NCBI RefSeq assembly: GCF_017377715.1
Contig: NZ_JAFVMF010000004.1
Location: 1-64,000 of the forward strand
Direction of reading: 5' to 3'
DNA length: 64,000 nucleotides
Source: Acetobacter sacchari
GTDB lineage: Bacteria; Pseudomonadota; Alphaproteobacteria; Acetobacterales; Acetobacteraceae
Shown here: piece after piece, positions 26,456 to 35,128 of the stretch
Numbering within the stretch: the stretch's first letter is position 1
Layout of the letters: the number at the start of each line of letters is the position of its first letter
Notes under the pieces: generated by a model
Seen by the model: only the letters and a program-made list of their open reading frames with translations
The model's database searches: none
What the model was told of the DNA's origin: nothing
Position numbers and translations under genes: made by a program

Positions 26456-26899
26456 TTACTTCAGTTCACCAGGGGTCGAAGACACTTTAACCACGCCATT
26501 AATTCGCGACATTTTCAGAAAAGCACAGTCTGGTGGAAATTCCATCCGCTGCTCTCCAAAATCAAAATCCGCATTCATAGCTGCCCTGACAATCGAGTCG
26601 GCGATATACGCGAACAATTCTCTTCCTTCAGAGGTCGTTTTCCCGCCGTCATTGAAGCCATTTCCGTAATTTTCAGTTCGAAAGAAAAAATTATTGCCTG
26701 CTCGAATTTGCATTTGGATCTGCGTCCAGTGTCCCGGCAGGCCCCGTGCGGTTAGAAACAAATCGGCAATACGCAAGGTAGATAATTCGCGCGCCCAGAG
26801 ACCTGAATTTTGCTCAACGGCTGTCGGTAGATGGCGATCTCCACTGGACGCCTCGTGTCTAGCCGCTCTGACGCTATCCGGTTTTCTTGCCATATGCAT
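26456..26899 (-). CDS. Hypothetical protein, 147 residues
   Basis: From ATG 26899, preceded by GGGGAGA; a second ATG two codons later is equally placed. Composition is mixed and soluble, with no signal peptide or membrane segment: ...ELSTLRIADLFLTARGLPGH..., GNNFFFRTENYGNGFNDGGK, ...FPPDCAFLKMSR. I do not recognise the family. The good ribosome site and lack of low complexity favour a real gene. It stands alone in the gene-poor block and runs away from the tRNA. Confidence 0.5.
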   Translation of the reverse strand: MHMARKPDSVRAARHEASSGDRHLPTAVEQNSGLWARELSTLRIADLFLTARGLPGHWTQIQMQIRAGNNFFFRTENYGNGFNDGGKTTSEGRELFAYIADSIVRAAMNADFDFGEQRMEFPPDCAFLKMSRINGVVKVSSTPGELK

Positions 26900-27269
26900 T
26901 TCTCCCCGAAAGCTTGATTGAAAGGAATCCAAATTGTTTCATATAGTTATATCTCGTTTACCAAGAAGAACCAGATAAAACCACAAAAAGCTGTGCTGAA
27001 GTCCCCCATGCAGTATCGTCGGGGGTATCCTAATTACGCAAGGGACACAGCGTGGGTAGCGCCGATCGCGCCACAGAAGCCCGTCATGGCCGGTGAACCA
27101 CATTTTGGTCCGCGACGCGAACAGTAAAAGCGCGATGCAACCCGGATCGCACGTCAGAGGGGCGAACGGACGCTCCCCAAAGCGCAATCAGCATGAGGGA
27201 CCACATGGGGAGCGAGCAAGCGAACGAAATCGCCGATTTTTTGATCTTATAATATATTTTTGGAGAGGC
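26900..27269. other. Gap between hypothetical gene and tRNA-Asn
   Basis: 370 bases, no gene seen. It lies beyond the 3' end of tRNA-Asn, the usual side for integrated elements, but no second copy of the tRNA 3' end was found by eye. Confidence 0.4.
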
Positions 27270-27345
27270 TGGCTCCCGAAGTAGGACTCGAACCTACGAC
27301 CCAGCGATTAACAGTCGCTTGCTCTACCAACTGAGCTATTCGGGA
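27270..27345 (-). tRNA. tRNA-Asn (GTT)
   Basis: On the minus strand: acceptor TCCCGAA/TTCGGGA, D-arm AGCTCAGTTGGTAGAGC, anticodon loop CTGTTAA with GTT, T-arm GGTTCGAGTCC, discriminator G and encoded CCA. All four arms pair. The 3' end faces the gene-poor block at 22.1-27.2 kb. Confidence 0.97.
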
Positions 27346-27489
27346 CCAGCGGGGCACCGTATAGCCAAGGCAGCCCGGCGCCGTAAAGCCCCTCTGGCAA
27401 AGATTTTTTCACCCGGCGTTTTTGACATCCGGCGCGGCTGAGGGCAGCAAGGAACCTGCAGGGCGCAGCCGGAGACGCATCAGAAGCCT

Positions 27490-28536
27490 ATGACCGCGCA
27501 GGACGGAAAGAAACCGGCGACCGGACGCAGGCGCGCCTTAATGCTGGCAGGCGGCGTAGCTGGCGCGGCGGCGGCGTATGGCGTGGCGACGCAGTGGCGC
27601 CACCCGACGAAGAGCCACCGTGAGCCGGATGGCCGCTTCAGGACCCTGACCCTGCACTGGCCACACGCGGATCGCGATCCGGTGCTGATCGTCGCGCGAG
27701 AGCGCGGGTTCTTCGCGAACTACAGCCTCGACGTCAAAACGCCCGGAGAGACACCCACGGGCAACAGCGCCATCAGCGAAATCGCTCAGGACCACGCGAT
27801 CGGCGCGGTCGCCCCCGCCCTCTCCTGGCTGCCCCGGTTGCATGACGGAATGCCGGCAAAACTGGTCGCTGGCCTTACGGCGGGCTCCTTCCGGGTTCTT
27901 GTCCGTGTCAAAAGCGGCGTGACGCGTCTGGAGAGCATCGTCGGGAAGACGATAGCGACGACAGACGAGGACAGCGCCGACCGGCGTTTTTTCTCGGTGC
28001 TGCTCCGCCGCAAAGGCATAGACGCAGACCGGAGCGTGAACTGGACCCTGCTCCCCATGAACGAGGTGTCGGGCGCCCTTGCCTCGGGAGATGTCGACGG
28101 CGTCGTGGCGCATGATCCGTTCGCCTGGACGCTGCTCACCGCGCCGGGCGCCGGGCTTAAGGAACTGGCGGGTTCAACCACTGGATTGTATGCCGAGCGC
28201 GTAAATCTCGTGCTCGGCCTTACGGACGAATTTCTCGACAGCGACCCGGACGGAAGCGTCGCCCTCACCCTTGCGCTACGCGATACCTGTCGATGGATCG
28301 CGGCGCATACGGACGAAGTTTCCACGCTTCTCTCGCATCACCTGACTGACATGGATGACGACGCCGTCGATGCGATGCTGGCCCATGAACCTCGGCCGGT
28401 TCATCTGCTTGGGCGATGGCTGCGCGACCAGATGGCCCAGTACGCGGACGAACTGAAGCTGATCGGTCGTCTCCCTGACGCTCTGGATTCCGGCGCATTC
28501 GCGAAATCGATCTGCCGCAACGTCCTGCACGTCTGA
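27490..28536 (+). CDS. Orphan substrate-binding protein (NMT1/SsuA-type, Tat signal)
   Basis: 348 residues, the same length as the binding protein at 19294 and similar along the body (VARERGFFANYSLDVKT, AVAPALSWLPRLHDGMPAKLVAGL, IVGKTIATTDEDSADRRFFSVLLRRKGID). The N-terminus GRRRALMLAGGVAGAAAAYG is a twin-arginine-like signal that may stay as an anchor. No permease or ATPase is adjacent, so it could share the 20.3-22.1 kb transporter or be a leftover duplicate. The GHHHQ motif of the paralogue is not present here. Confidence 0.82.
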   Translation: MTAQDGKKPATGRRRALMLAGGVAGAAAAYGVATQWRHPTKSHREPDGRFRTLTLHWPHADRDPVLIVARERGFFANYSLDVKTPGETPTGNSAISEIAQDHAIGAVAPALSWLPRLHDGMPAKLVAGLTAGSFRVLVRVKSGVTRLESIVGKTIATTDEDSADRRFFSVLLRRKGIDADRSVNWTLLPMNEVSGALASGDVDGVVAHDPFAWTLLTAPGAGLKELAGSTTGLYAERVNLVLGLTDEFLDSDPDGSVALTLALRDTCRWIAAHTDEVSTLLSHHLTDMDDDAVDAMLAHEPRPVHLLGRWLRDQMAQYADELKLIGRLPDALDSGAFAKSICRNVLHV

Positions 28537-28583
28537 GCGCAACTCCGGGCCATAGCCGGATGCGGCCCTGCACCGCGACCCGA

Positions 28584-29447
28584 TTAGCCTACGGCTCCGT
28601 AACGCACGCCCGCGGCCTTGAGCCAGCGGCGATAGGCGACTGAAACCGAGTCGGCGCGGGTGGGAATCTCCGCCTTGGGCGAAAGCGGCAGGCGCGCGGG
28701 GCGTTGGTTTTCCAAGATGATCCGGTCCTGCACGAAAATACGCTGCTGGAACTGCGCCAGTTCGGCTTGTGAAGAGGTTCCATCGATCAGAAACATCACC
28801 GGATAGGCGACCGAACGCTCCTGATCGACCGGCCTGACGAACAGACAAATCACATCCGGACGCGTCGGGTCGTTCGGGCAGGATTTGTAAAGCAAGGTCA
28901 GAAACGGCGCCGCCACGCGATAGGCGTAATCCGTGGTCATGCCGCCAACCGACGACCGCGCCGCCTGCGGCTGCTCGAACCGACACTCCGTCGCCCAGAT
29001 TTCATCGACGTCGACACGGTGCTCCGTTCGGTAAGGCGCGACCTCGGTGATTGGCTCCGCGCCGAGGATATTGGTGTGGACGAACGGAAAATGCGCCATG
29101 TCGAGAAAATTCTCGACGACCCGCAGGCCTGACGTCCGCACATTGATGGCCCCACAGGGCACGACGCGACGATCGGGTTCCGCAGCTTCCGCAATCTCGA
29201 CGACATCACCTTTCGGTCGCCCCAGCGTTGTCCACAGACAGGCGTGAGCCTTGCGCGCTGGCAGTAAAGCGGCCGTGCCCGCGCGCCGCACCGCGACCCC
29301 ATCGTCATCGCCTGAAACCAGAAGATCGTAGCCCAACAGACGAACACTCGTTTCACTCGCCTTCAGGGATGCGAGAAACGCAACGGGATACCATTGGTCC
29401 AAAATCGCCCTGTCGTCATCTTCCGGTCGCGCCGCCAAGTCGGTCAT
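28584..29447 (-). CDS. Ring-hydroxylating oxygenase alpha-like protein lacking the Rieske cluster
   Basis: 287 residues from ATG 29447 with GGGAGA upstream; the open frame continues to 29873 but shows no homology-like sequence. The catalytic non-haem iron pattern NFLDMAHFPFVHTN gives Asp116, His119 and His124, and IFVQDRIILENQRP matches the VanA-type C-terminal helix with the third ligand Asp. The N-terminal 100 residues have no CxH...CxxH, so no Rieske [2Fe-2S] site. It may receive electrons from another subunit. It sits 131 bases after the BMP-type transporter genes. Confidence 0.75.
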   Translation of the reverse strand: MTDLAARPEDDDRAILDQWYPVAFLASLKASETSVRLLGYDLLVSGDDDGVAVRRAGTAALLPARKAHACLWTTLGRPKGDVVEIAEAAEPDRRVVPCGAINVRTSGLRVVENFLDMAHFPFVHTNILGAEPITEVAPYRTEHRVDVDEIWATECRFEQPQAARSSVGGMTTDYAYRVAAPFLTLLYKSCPNDPTRPDVICLFVRPVDQERSVAYPVMFLIDGTSSQAELAQFQQRIFVQDRIILENQRPARLPLSPKAEIPTRADSVSVAYRRWLKAAGVRYGAVG

Positions 29448-29578
29448 CGTGCGTTCTCCCTGTCGGTGATCGGCCTTCTGCAACCGCTTAGACTCCCTCC
29501 GGCCCGCTGTCGGCGACGACGCGCCCCGAATGACACGCCCCAATGACCTGAATAGCCGGCCCGCGGATGCGACGCCCC

Positions 29579-30517
29579 TTAGCGCACCGAACGGTAATAC
29601 GGGGCGCCAAGCGCTGCGGGGGCCGCCATGGCGCGACGCATACGTTTCCACAACACCACAGGAAGGATGATGAAAGCCAACGTGCCGAGATAAGGAAGCA
29701 TGTTCAGCACCGGCGCCGCGATCGGCCAGCCGCGCGCCTGCCCCAGAAAGCCGATGGCGCTGATTAGCCCGAACAGCAATCCTGCTCCGGCGGCGTTGAA
29801 TGGCCGGTAACCGGAGAAAATCACCAGCGCGACGGCAATCCAGCCGCGACCCGACACCATCCCTTCCGACCAACTCGGGATGACGGCGAGACTGAGATAC
29901 GCTCCCGCCGCACCCGCGAATGCGCCGCCCAAGACCGTATACCAGAACCGGATCGCCTGCACCGGAACGCCCACGGCGTCCGCAGCCGCCGGATTCTCGC
30001 CAACCGCGCGCATGTTGAGACCATGACGCGTATGGAACAGCAGCATATGCAAAAGAGCTGGAAGGACCAGATAGATCGGGAACACCAGAAGGTTCTGTCC
30101 GAAAAATGCAGGACCGATCACCGGTATCGACGACAGCAGAGGAACGGGTTCAGGACCGAAAGTCACGGGTAGCGGCAAACCGGCCACTGAATGGCCGATC
30201 GTCGCCGACAGGCCAAGTCCGAGAAACGTCGTCGCCAGCCCGCACAGAACCTGATTGGCCCGCATGACCACGGTGGCGAAGGCGAAGGCCGCGGCGCCCG
30301 CAGCGCCGACACAAATCGCCGCCAGCAACCCGACCCACGGGCTCCCGGAGGCAATCGCCGCAAGCGCCGCCGTCGCCGCGCCGATCGACATCAGCCCTTC
30401 CACGCCGAGGTCGGTCACGCCGACCCGCTCCGCCAGCACCTCACCAAGCGCCGCGAGCGAGAGCACACCGCCCGCCAGCGCCGCCGTCGTCAGAAGACCA
30501 GTCAGAAGCATGATCAT
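29579..30517 (-). CDS. BMP-type ABC importer permease 2 (NupQ/YufQ-like)
   Basis: 312 residues, about eight membrane segments, with the characteristic LAERVGVTDLGVEGLMSIGA near the N-terminus and HTRHGLNMRAVGENPAAADAV in the middle. This is the simple-sugar/nucleoside permease type that works with basic-membrane-protein (BMP) binding proteins. Start overlaps the stop of the preceding permease (ATGA). It is the last transporter gene; the oxygenase-like gene follows. Confidence 0.9.
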   Translation of the reverse strand: MIMLLTGLLTTAALAGGVLSLAALGEVLAERVGVTDLGVEGLMSIGAATAALAAIASGSPWVGLLAAICVGAAGAAAFAFATVVMRANQVLCGLATTFLGLGLSATIGHSVAGLPLPVTFGPEPVPLLSSIPVIGPAFFGQNLLVFPIYLVLPALLHMLLFHTRHGLNMRAVGENPAAADAVGVPVQAIRFWYTVLGGAFAGAAGAYLSLAVIPSWSEGMVSGRGWIAVALVIFSGYRPFNAAGAGLLFGLISAIGFLGQARGWPIAAPVLNMLPYLGTLAFIILPVVLWKRMRRAMAAPAALGAPYYRSVR

Positions 30518-31578
30518 GCTGCAGCCCCCGATCGAGTAGACGAAGCGGGCGCGACCGGTCGGTAATGCGCCAGTTCGTCGCCAATCGCGATCAGCAACAG
30601 CACGAGTCCTGTAATCGCGAGGACCGCCGTGGCAGCAAGCTGCTGCGTCTGCAACACAATGCCCGCGTCAAGGATCAGCGCCATCAGCAACGCCGCAGGA
30701 ATAACCGCGAGGCAGGACCGCCGCGCCAGCACCGCCACAACAATCCCGAGATAGCCGAAATTATCCGCCATTCCGCCCTGCAGCCGATGCACCGTCCCGG
30801 CGACCTCGAACATGCCCGCCAGCGCCGCAAGCGCGCCGGAGAGCAGCATCACGGCGATCACCCGGCCGCGCATCGGCATCCCGGCATAGCGTGCTGCGCC
30901 CGGATTGGCGCCGCTGACGCGCACTTCGTAACCCCAGCCAGTCCAGGTCATGATTGCCGCCAGCCCCGCCGCGATCGCCAGAGAAAGCGGAAATCCCCAA
31001 TGCACGACGCCCCATAATTCGGGGATTGCGTCCGATATGCGGCCAGAAGACGCAAGAGCCCCCGTTACCCTGTCGCGCCATGGACCGGTCGCCAGCCAGT
31101 ACGTAAGCAGCCCGGCCACGAAGTTGAGCAGCAATGTGGTGATGATCTCGCTGACGCCCGCATAAGCGCGCGCAAGGGTCGGCACGACAATCCACGCCAT
31201 GCCACAGGCGATCGCGGCAAGAGCCATAAGCGGCAGCACGATGATTTGCGGGCCGGGCAGGTACAACCCCACGCCCGCCGCGCCGATCGCGCCAAGGTAG
31301 AACTGCCCCTCGCCGCCGATGTTCCACAATCCGATGCGGCTGGTGACCGTGACGGCGGCGCCGGTCAACACCAAGGGCGTCATGAAAAGCGCAAGATCTT
31401 CCAGCCCAAAACGGGAACCAACCGTCGAGCGCAACACCAGTTCGCCCAGAACGAACACATCGCGCCCGGACAGCGCCAACAACACGCCGACGATCAACGC
31501 CGCAGCGACAAGCGCCGCAGCCCGCCACGCAAGCACCAGCCGGGCTGGCGCTGTGGGAAATCGCTGAAACCGCGTCAT
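30514..31578 (-). CDS. BMP-type ABC importer permease 1 (NupP/YufP-like)
   Basis: 354 residues, roughly ten membrane segments. TPLVLTGAAVTVTSRIGLWNIGGEGQ and EVRVSGANPGAARYAGM are the family's conserved blocks. ATG overlaps the ATPase stop codon (ATGA) with GGAGG just upstream. Together with permease 2 it forms the heterodimeric channel of a nucleoside- or purine-like importer; the actual ligand is not known. Confidence 0.9.
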   Translation of the reverse strand: MTRFQRFPTAPARLVLAWRAAALVAAALIVGVLLALSGRDVFVLGELVLRSTVGSRFGLEDLALFMTPLVLTGAAVTVTSRIGLWNIGGEGQFYLGAIGAAGVGLYLPGPQIIVLPLMALAAIACGMAWIVVPTLARAYAGVSEIITTLLLNFVAGLLTYWLATGPWRDRVTGALASSGRISDAIPELWGVVHWGFPLSLAIAAGLAAIMTWTGWGYEVRVSGANPGAARYAGMPMRGRVIAVMLLSGALAALAGMFEVAGTVHRLQGGMADNFGYLGIVVAVLARRSCLAVIPAALLMALILDAGIVLQTQQLAATAVLAITGLVLLLIAIGDELAHYRPVAPASSTRSGAAA

Positions 31579-33152
31579 CCCACGCCTCCTCCCGACGCCG
31601 CATCCTCGCCCACATTGCGACCGCCCATCAGCAGCCCGATCCGTTCGATATCCGCGCCCTCCGCGTCGAGCGTCGCCATCAACCGCCCGTGGAACATCAC
31701 CCCGATCCGATCCGAGAGGTTGAGCAGTTCCTCCAGATCCTCGGAAACCAGCACAATGGCGACTCCCTTGTCCCGCAACTCAGCGAAATAGCGGTGCATG
31801 GTCGCGATGGCGCCGATATCCAGCCCCCGGCTCGGGTAGGCGGCCACCAGCACGCGGCTGGCGATGCGCATTTCGCGACGCGCGACCAGACGTTGCTGGT
31901 TGCCGCCGGACAGGTTGCGTACAGGAGCGCCGAAATCAGGAATGCGAACCTCCGCGAGGCCCGCGATCTCGCGCGCCAACGCAAGCGCCGCGTCAGCGCG
32001 AAAGAGCCCGGAACCGCCAATCGGCGGCGCCCGGTATTCACGAAGCGCCATATTGTCCGTAGTCCCCAGCGACGGCGCGAGGGCGCTGTGCAGACGATCC
32101 TGTGGAATATGTCCGACGCCGGATCGGGCGAAAGCGTCCGCTCCGGGCGGCGCCGTCCGGCCGCCAAGCAGCACCTCGCCCCGTTCCGGAGACAGCAACC
32201 CCGTCAGAACCTCGGTCAGTTCGCGTTGCCCGTTGCCCGCCACGCCTGCGATCCCGAGAATTTCTCCGCCGAACACGTCAAGCGTCACGTCCGACAGCGT
32301 CTCGACCCCGCGCTCGTCGCGGATCGAAACGCTGCGCAGGCTCAATTCCGGCGCGGTGCCGCGTCCTGCGGCCCCCTCGGCGCGGGCGCGCATGTCCTGG
32401 GGAACGATCTCCCGCCCGACCATCCTCGCCGCCAGCATGCGCGGGGAACACTCCCGCGTCTCCCACGTCCCGACATTGCGGCCACCGCGAAGGATTGTGA
32501 CGCGGTCTGAAATCTCCATGACCTCGTCAAGCTTGTGACTGATGATGATGACCGCGTTGCCTCCGGCGCGAAACGCCCGCAGCGCCGAGAACAGGTCGCG
32601 CGCTTCCGCCGGGGTCAGAACCGCCGTCGGTTCGTCAAGGATCAGAAGCCGAGCCCGACGGGCGAGCACGCGCAGGATTTCGACGCGCTGCTGCTCGCCC
32701 GCCGACAGGTCCTCAACCCGCGCCGATGGGTTGACAGGAAACCCGAACTGTTCGGACAACGCCCGCGTTCTGGCCTCCAGAACGGCGGGGGATGCGTTGC
32801 GCGGCGTCTCCGACCAGCCAAGATGGATATTCTCGGCGACCGTGAAGGCGGGCACGAGCTTGAAGTGCTGATGCACCATGCCGACGCCTGCACGGATCGC
32901 CTCCTGAGGGGATGCGAACTCGGCGCCGTAGCCGTCCAGAATCATCTCGCCCGCGTCAGGCTGATAGATGCCCGTCACCACGTTCATCAACGTGGATTTG
33001 CCCGCGCCGTTCTCGCCCAGAAGAGCAAGAATCTCGCCCGGACGAACGTCGAGACTAACGTCCTCGTTCGCAATCACGCCTGGAAAATATTTGCATATGC
33101 CGACAAGTTGCAAAACCGGCGGTGTGCCTGGCGCAGCGGAAGGCATCTCCAT
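31575..33152 (-). CDS. BMP-type ABC importer ATPase with two nucleotide-binding domains (NupO/YufO-like)
   Basis: 525 residues from ATG 33152, chosen because AGGAGG stands 5 bases upstream; the further TTG at 33182 has none. First domain: Walker A GENGAGKST at 46-54, signature LSAGEQQRVEILRVL, Walker B LLILDEP. Second domain has the family's degenerate Walker A (GVAGNGQREL) and LSGGNQQRLVARREM. Such duplicated ATPases drive uptake of ribose, nucleosides or related ligands. Coupled with the permeases downstream and 22 bases after the binding protein. Confidence 0.92.
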   Translation of the reverse strand: MEMPSAAPGTPPVLQLVGICKYFPGVIANEDVSLDVRPGEILALLGENGAGKSTLMNVVTGIYQPDAGEMILDGYGAEFASPQEAIRAGVGMVHQHFKLVPAFTVAENIHLGWSETPRNASPAVLEARTRALSEQFGFPVNPSARVEDLSAGEQQRVEILRVLARRARLLILDEPTAVLTPAEARDLFSALRAFRAGGNAVIIISHKLDEVMEISDRVTILRGGRNVGTWETRECSPRMLAARMVGREIVPQDMRARAEGAAGRGTAPELSLRSVSIRDERGVETLSDVTLDVFGGEILGIAGVAGNGQRELTEVLTGLLSPERGEVLLGGRTAPPGADAFARSGVGHIPQDRLHSALAPSLGTTDNMALREYRAPPIGGSGLFRADAALALAREIAGLAEVRIPDFGAPVRNLSGGNQQRLVARREMRIASRVLVAAYPSRGLDIGAIATMHRYFAELRDKGVAIVLVSEDLEELLNLSDRIGVMFHGRLMATLDAEGADIERIGLLMGGRNVGEDAASGGGVG

Positions 33153-33174
33153 CCCCGCCTCCTGCGCGGCCGTG

Positions 33175-34353
33175 TCAACCAAGGCCGGTCATCCCTTGCA
33201 CGCCCCAATCCCATTGATAAATGGCGTCATCGTTCATCACCGTTCCCTCGGGCACGCGGATCGCGCCGGTGTTGTCGCGGATGGGACCGCGAAACGGGTT
33301 ATATCCGGACAGAATGCGCTCGCGCATCGCATCCGCCCTCGCCGCGATGTTCGGCGGCACGGTCTCGCCCCATGCGTCGCGATCAACCCCGTCCGACAAG
33401 GTCAGGAAATGCGGCGCCGCACGCCAGGATCCGTTGAGCCGAGCACGGACCTGTTCAACGTAAAAACGAGAAAAATCCAGCGTGACCGAGCTGACATAGG
33501 CTTTCGGCCCGAACTGCCGCATGCCCAGATTCCACATCGCCGCCTTGATCCCGCGGGCCTCCGCCACGCGAAGATAGGCAGGTTCGTCCGTAATGCCGCA
33601 CAGAAAATCGCATCCGCTGTCCACCAGCGCGCTGGCCGCCTGCGTTGCGGCCTGCGGGTCGAACCATGCGTTGATGGCTATGGCGCGCATCGTGCACGCC
33701 GGATTGACGGATTGCGCGCCCAGCAAGGTCGCATTGGCGCTTGCGTAGACGGACGGAATCGGAAACGTTCCGACATAACCAAGCTGATTCGTTTTCGTCA
33801 TTAAACCTGCGGCGATGCCGATGATGTAGCTCGCATACCAGTGGGTGATGTAATACCACCCCAGATTGCCGGTCACCGTGTGCCCGTCGCACTCCAGAAA
33901 TCCGACATCCGGCGCCCTGTCGGCCACGTCCTTTATGAAGTCGCCGTAGTTCGACGTGGAGATGACCAGTTGCGCGCCCTCGGCGACGAATTGCCGAAAT
34001 ATGCGCGTCGCATCCGCCGAGTAAGGGATACTTTCGACGAAAACCGTTTTCAGTTTTGGAAAAGCCTTGCGTACCGCCTGTACGCCAAGGTCATGCGCCG
34101 TCGTCCACCCACCATCGGTGATCGGCCCAGTGTGACCGAATGCGACCAGCGCATCCTCTTCAGCGACAGGTTTCAGGGGAGAGGCGCCGAACGCAGGACG
34201 CAGCACGCCCGGGATCAAGCCTGCGCCGAAACTCGCCGCAGCGCCGCGCAACAGGGAGCGGCGACCGGACGGCACAGACGACCCGTCCCAGGGTCCTCTC
34301 TCCACACCCTCTGGCCGACGACGCTCCGTAAAGACTCCCCCCGGACCCTTCAC
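33175..34353 (-). CDS. BMP-family substrate-binding protein, Tat signal
   Basis: 392 residues from GTG 34353; an internal GTG at 34302 would shorten the N-terminus to a more normal signal. GRRSLLRGAAASFGAGLIPG is a twin-arginine signal. The mature protein has the BMP pattern: FGHTGPITDGGWTTAHDLGVQAV, VIST.NYGDFIKDVADRAPDVGFL, GYVGTFPIPSVYASANATLLGAQ. No lipobox is present, unlike many BMPs. It leads the operon and would select the ligand for import. Confidence 0.88.
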   Translation of the reverse strand: MKGPGGVFTERRRPEGVERGPWDGSSVPSGRRSLLRGAAASFGAGLIPGVLRPAFGASPLKPVAEEDALVAFGHTGPITDGGWTTAHDLGVQAVRKAFPKLKTVFVESIPYSADATRIFRQFVAEGAQLVISTSNYGDFIKDVADRAPDVGFLECDGHTVTGNLGWYYITHWYASYIIGIAAGLMTKTNQLGYVGTFPIPSVYASANATLLGAQSVNPACTMRAIAINAWFDPQAATQAASALVDSGCDFLCGITDEPAYLRVAEARGIKAAMWNLGMRQFGPKAYVSSVTLDFSRFYVEQVRARLNGSWRAAPHFLTLSDGVDRDAWGETVPPNIAARADAMRERILSGYNPFRGPIRDNTGAIRVPEGTVMNDDAIYQWDWGVQGMTGLG

Positions 34354-34473
34354 GCGCCGGCTTTCCGCTCAGAACGCATACTGTCCCCCTTGCCGCAACG
34401 TCGTCCCGGACTTAGCCCCCCGGCATGTCGTTCCGAAAACGTTGCGATCCCCTTGTTGCGACAATTAACGCGA

Positions 34474-35055
34474 TCAGGCAAGCGCGGCGCTTTCGACAAC
34501 GCCGACGCCTGCCGCCTCAAGCTTCTGCAGCGCTTCGTCGTAAGGTCCGATGCCGCGACAGGCGTCGACGATCACGACGCTTTCAAAGCCCGCGCTTTTC
34601 GCATCGATCGCGGTGGCCGATACGCAATAGTCAAGCGCGAGCCCGGTCACGAACACACGTTCGACGCCGACCTCCCGCAACCACGACGCCAACCCCGTGG
34701 CGCTGACCTGGTCGTTGTCCAGAAAAGCGGAGTAGCTGTCGACGGTCTTGCTGCGTCCTTTTCTCAGAACCAGCGCTACTGGAGCGGAAACGATTCCTGT
34801 AGCGAGGGCCGCCCCCTCCGTCCCTGCGACGCAGTGCTGCGGCCAGGGGCCGGCTGGCTCGCTAGTCTGAAACGACACATGGCCGGGCGGATGCCAATCC
34901 TGAGTGGCGACGACGGCGCCGAACGGCAGCGTCGCAAGGCGGTTGATCAACGGGATCACGGCATCTCCGTCGGGCACCGCAAGCGCGCCACCGGGAAGGA
35001 AGTCGTTCTGGACGTCGATGATGAGCAAGGCGTCGCGGGATGAGATCGGCATCAT
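34474..35055 (-). CDS. pncA: Nicotinamidase-like cysteine hydrolase (isochorismatase superfamily)
   Basis: 193 residues from ATG 35055 (a second ATG follows at once). Catalytic Asp14 in IIDVQNDF, metal ligands in DWHPPGHVSF, catalytic Lys in LRKGRSKTVDSYSAF, and nucleophile Cys in GLALDYCVSATA with the preceding cis-peptide context. This full set is that of nicotinamidase/pyrazinamidase. Role: nicotinamide to nicotinate in NAD salvage. In the context of the BMP importer and oxygenase a related amide substrate is also possible, so the symbol is a best guess. Confidence 0.8.
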   Translation of the reverse strand: MMPISSRDALLIIDVQNDFLPGGALAVPDGDAVIPLINRLATLPFGAVVATQDWHPPGHVSFQTSEPAGPWPQHCVAGTEGAALATGIVSAPVALVLRKGRSKTVDSYSAFLDNDQVSATGLASWLREVGVERVFVTGLALDYCVSATAIDAKSAGFESVVIVDACRGIGPYDEALQKLEAAGVGVVESAALA

Positions 35056-35128
35056 GACCCGAGTGTGTCGCCCTGCGCCAAAGCGCGTCAATCCGCAGCC
35101 CAGATTAAAGACGGAGCCAGCGCTTCCG

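Noticed and set aside
29448..29873. N-terminal extension of the ring-hydroxylase-like protein
   Set aside because: The added residues show no Rieske ligands or order, and a good ribosome site marks ATG 29447.
31319..33804. Long plus-strand frames across the BMP-transporter genes
   Set aside because: Shadows of the strongly supported ABC genes.
33841..35043. 400-codon plus-strand frame opposite the BMP binding protein and nicotinamidase-like gene
   Set aside because: Arg-rich antisense shadow with no recognisable domain.
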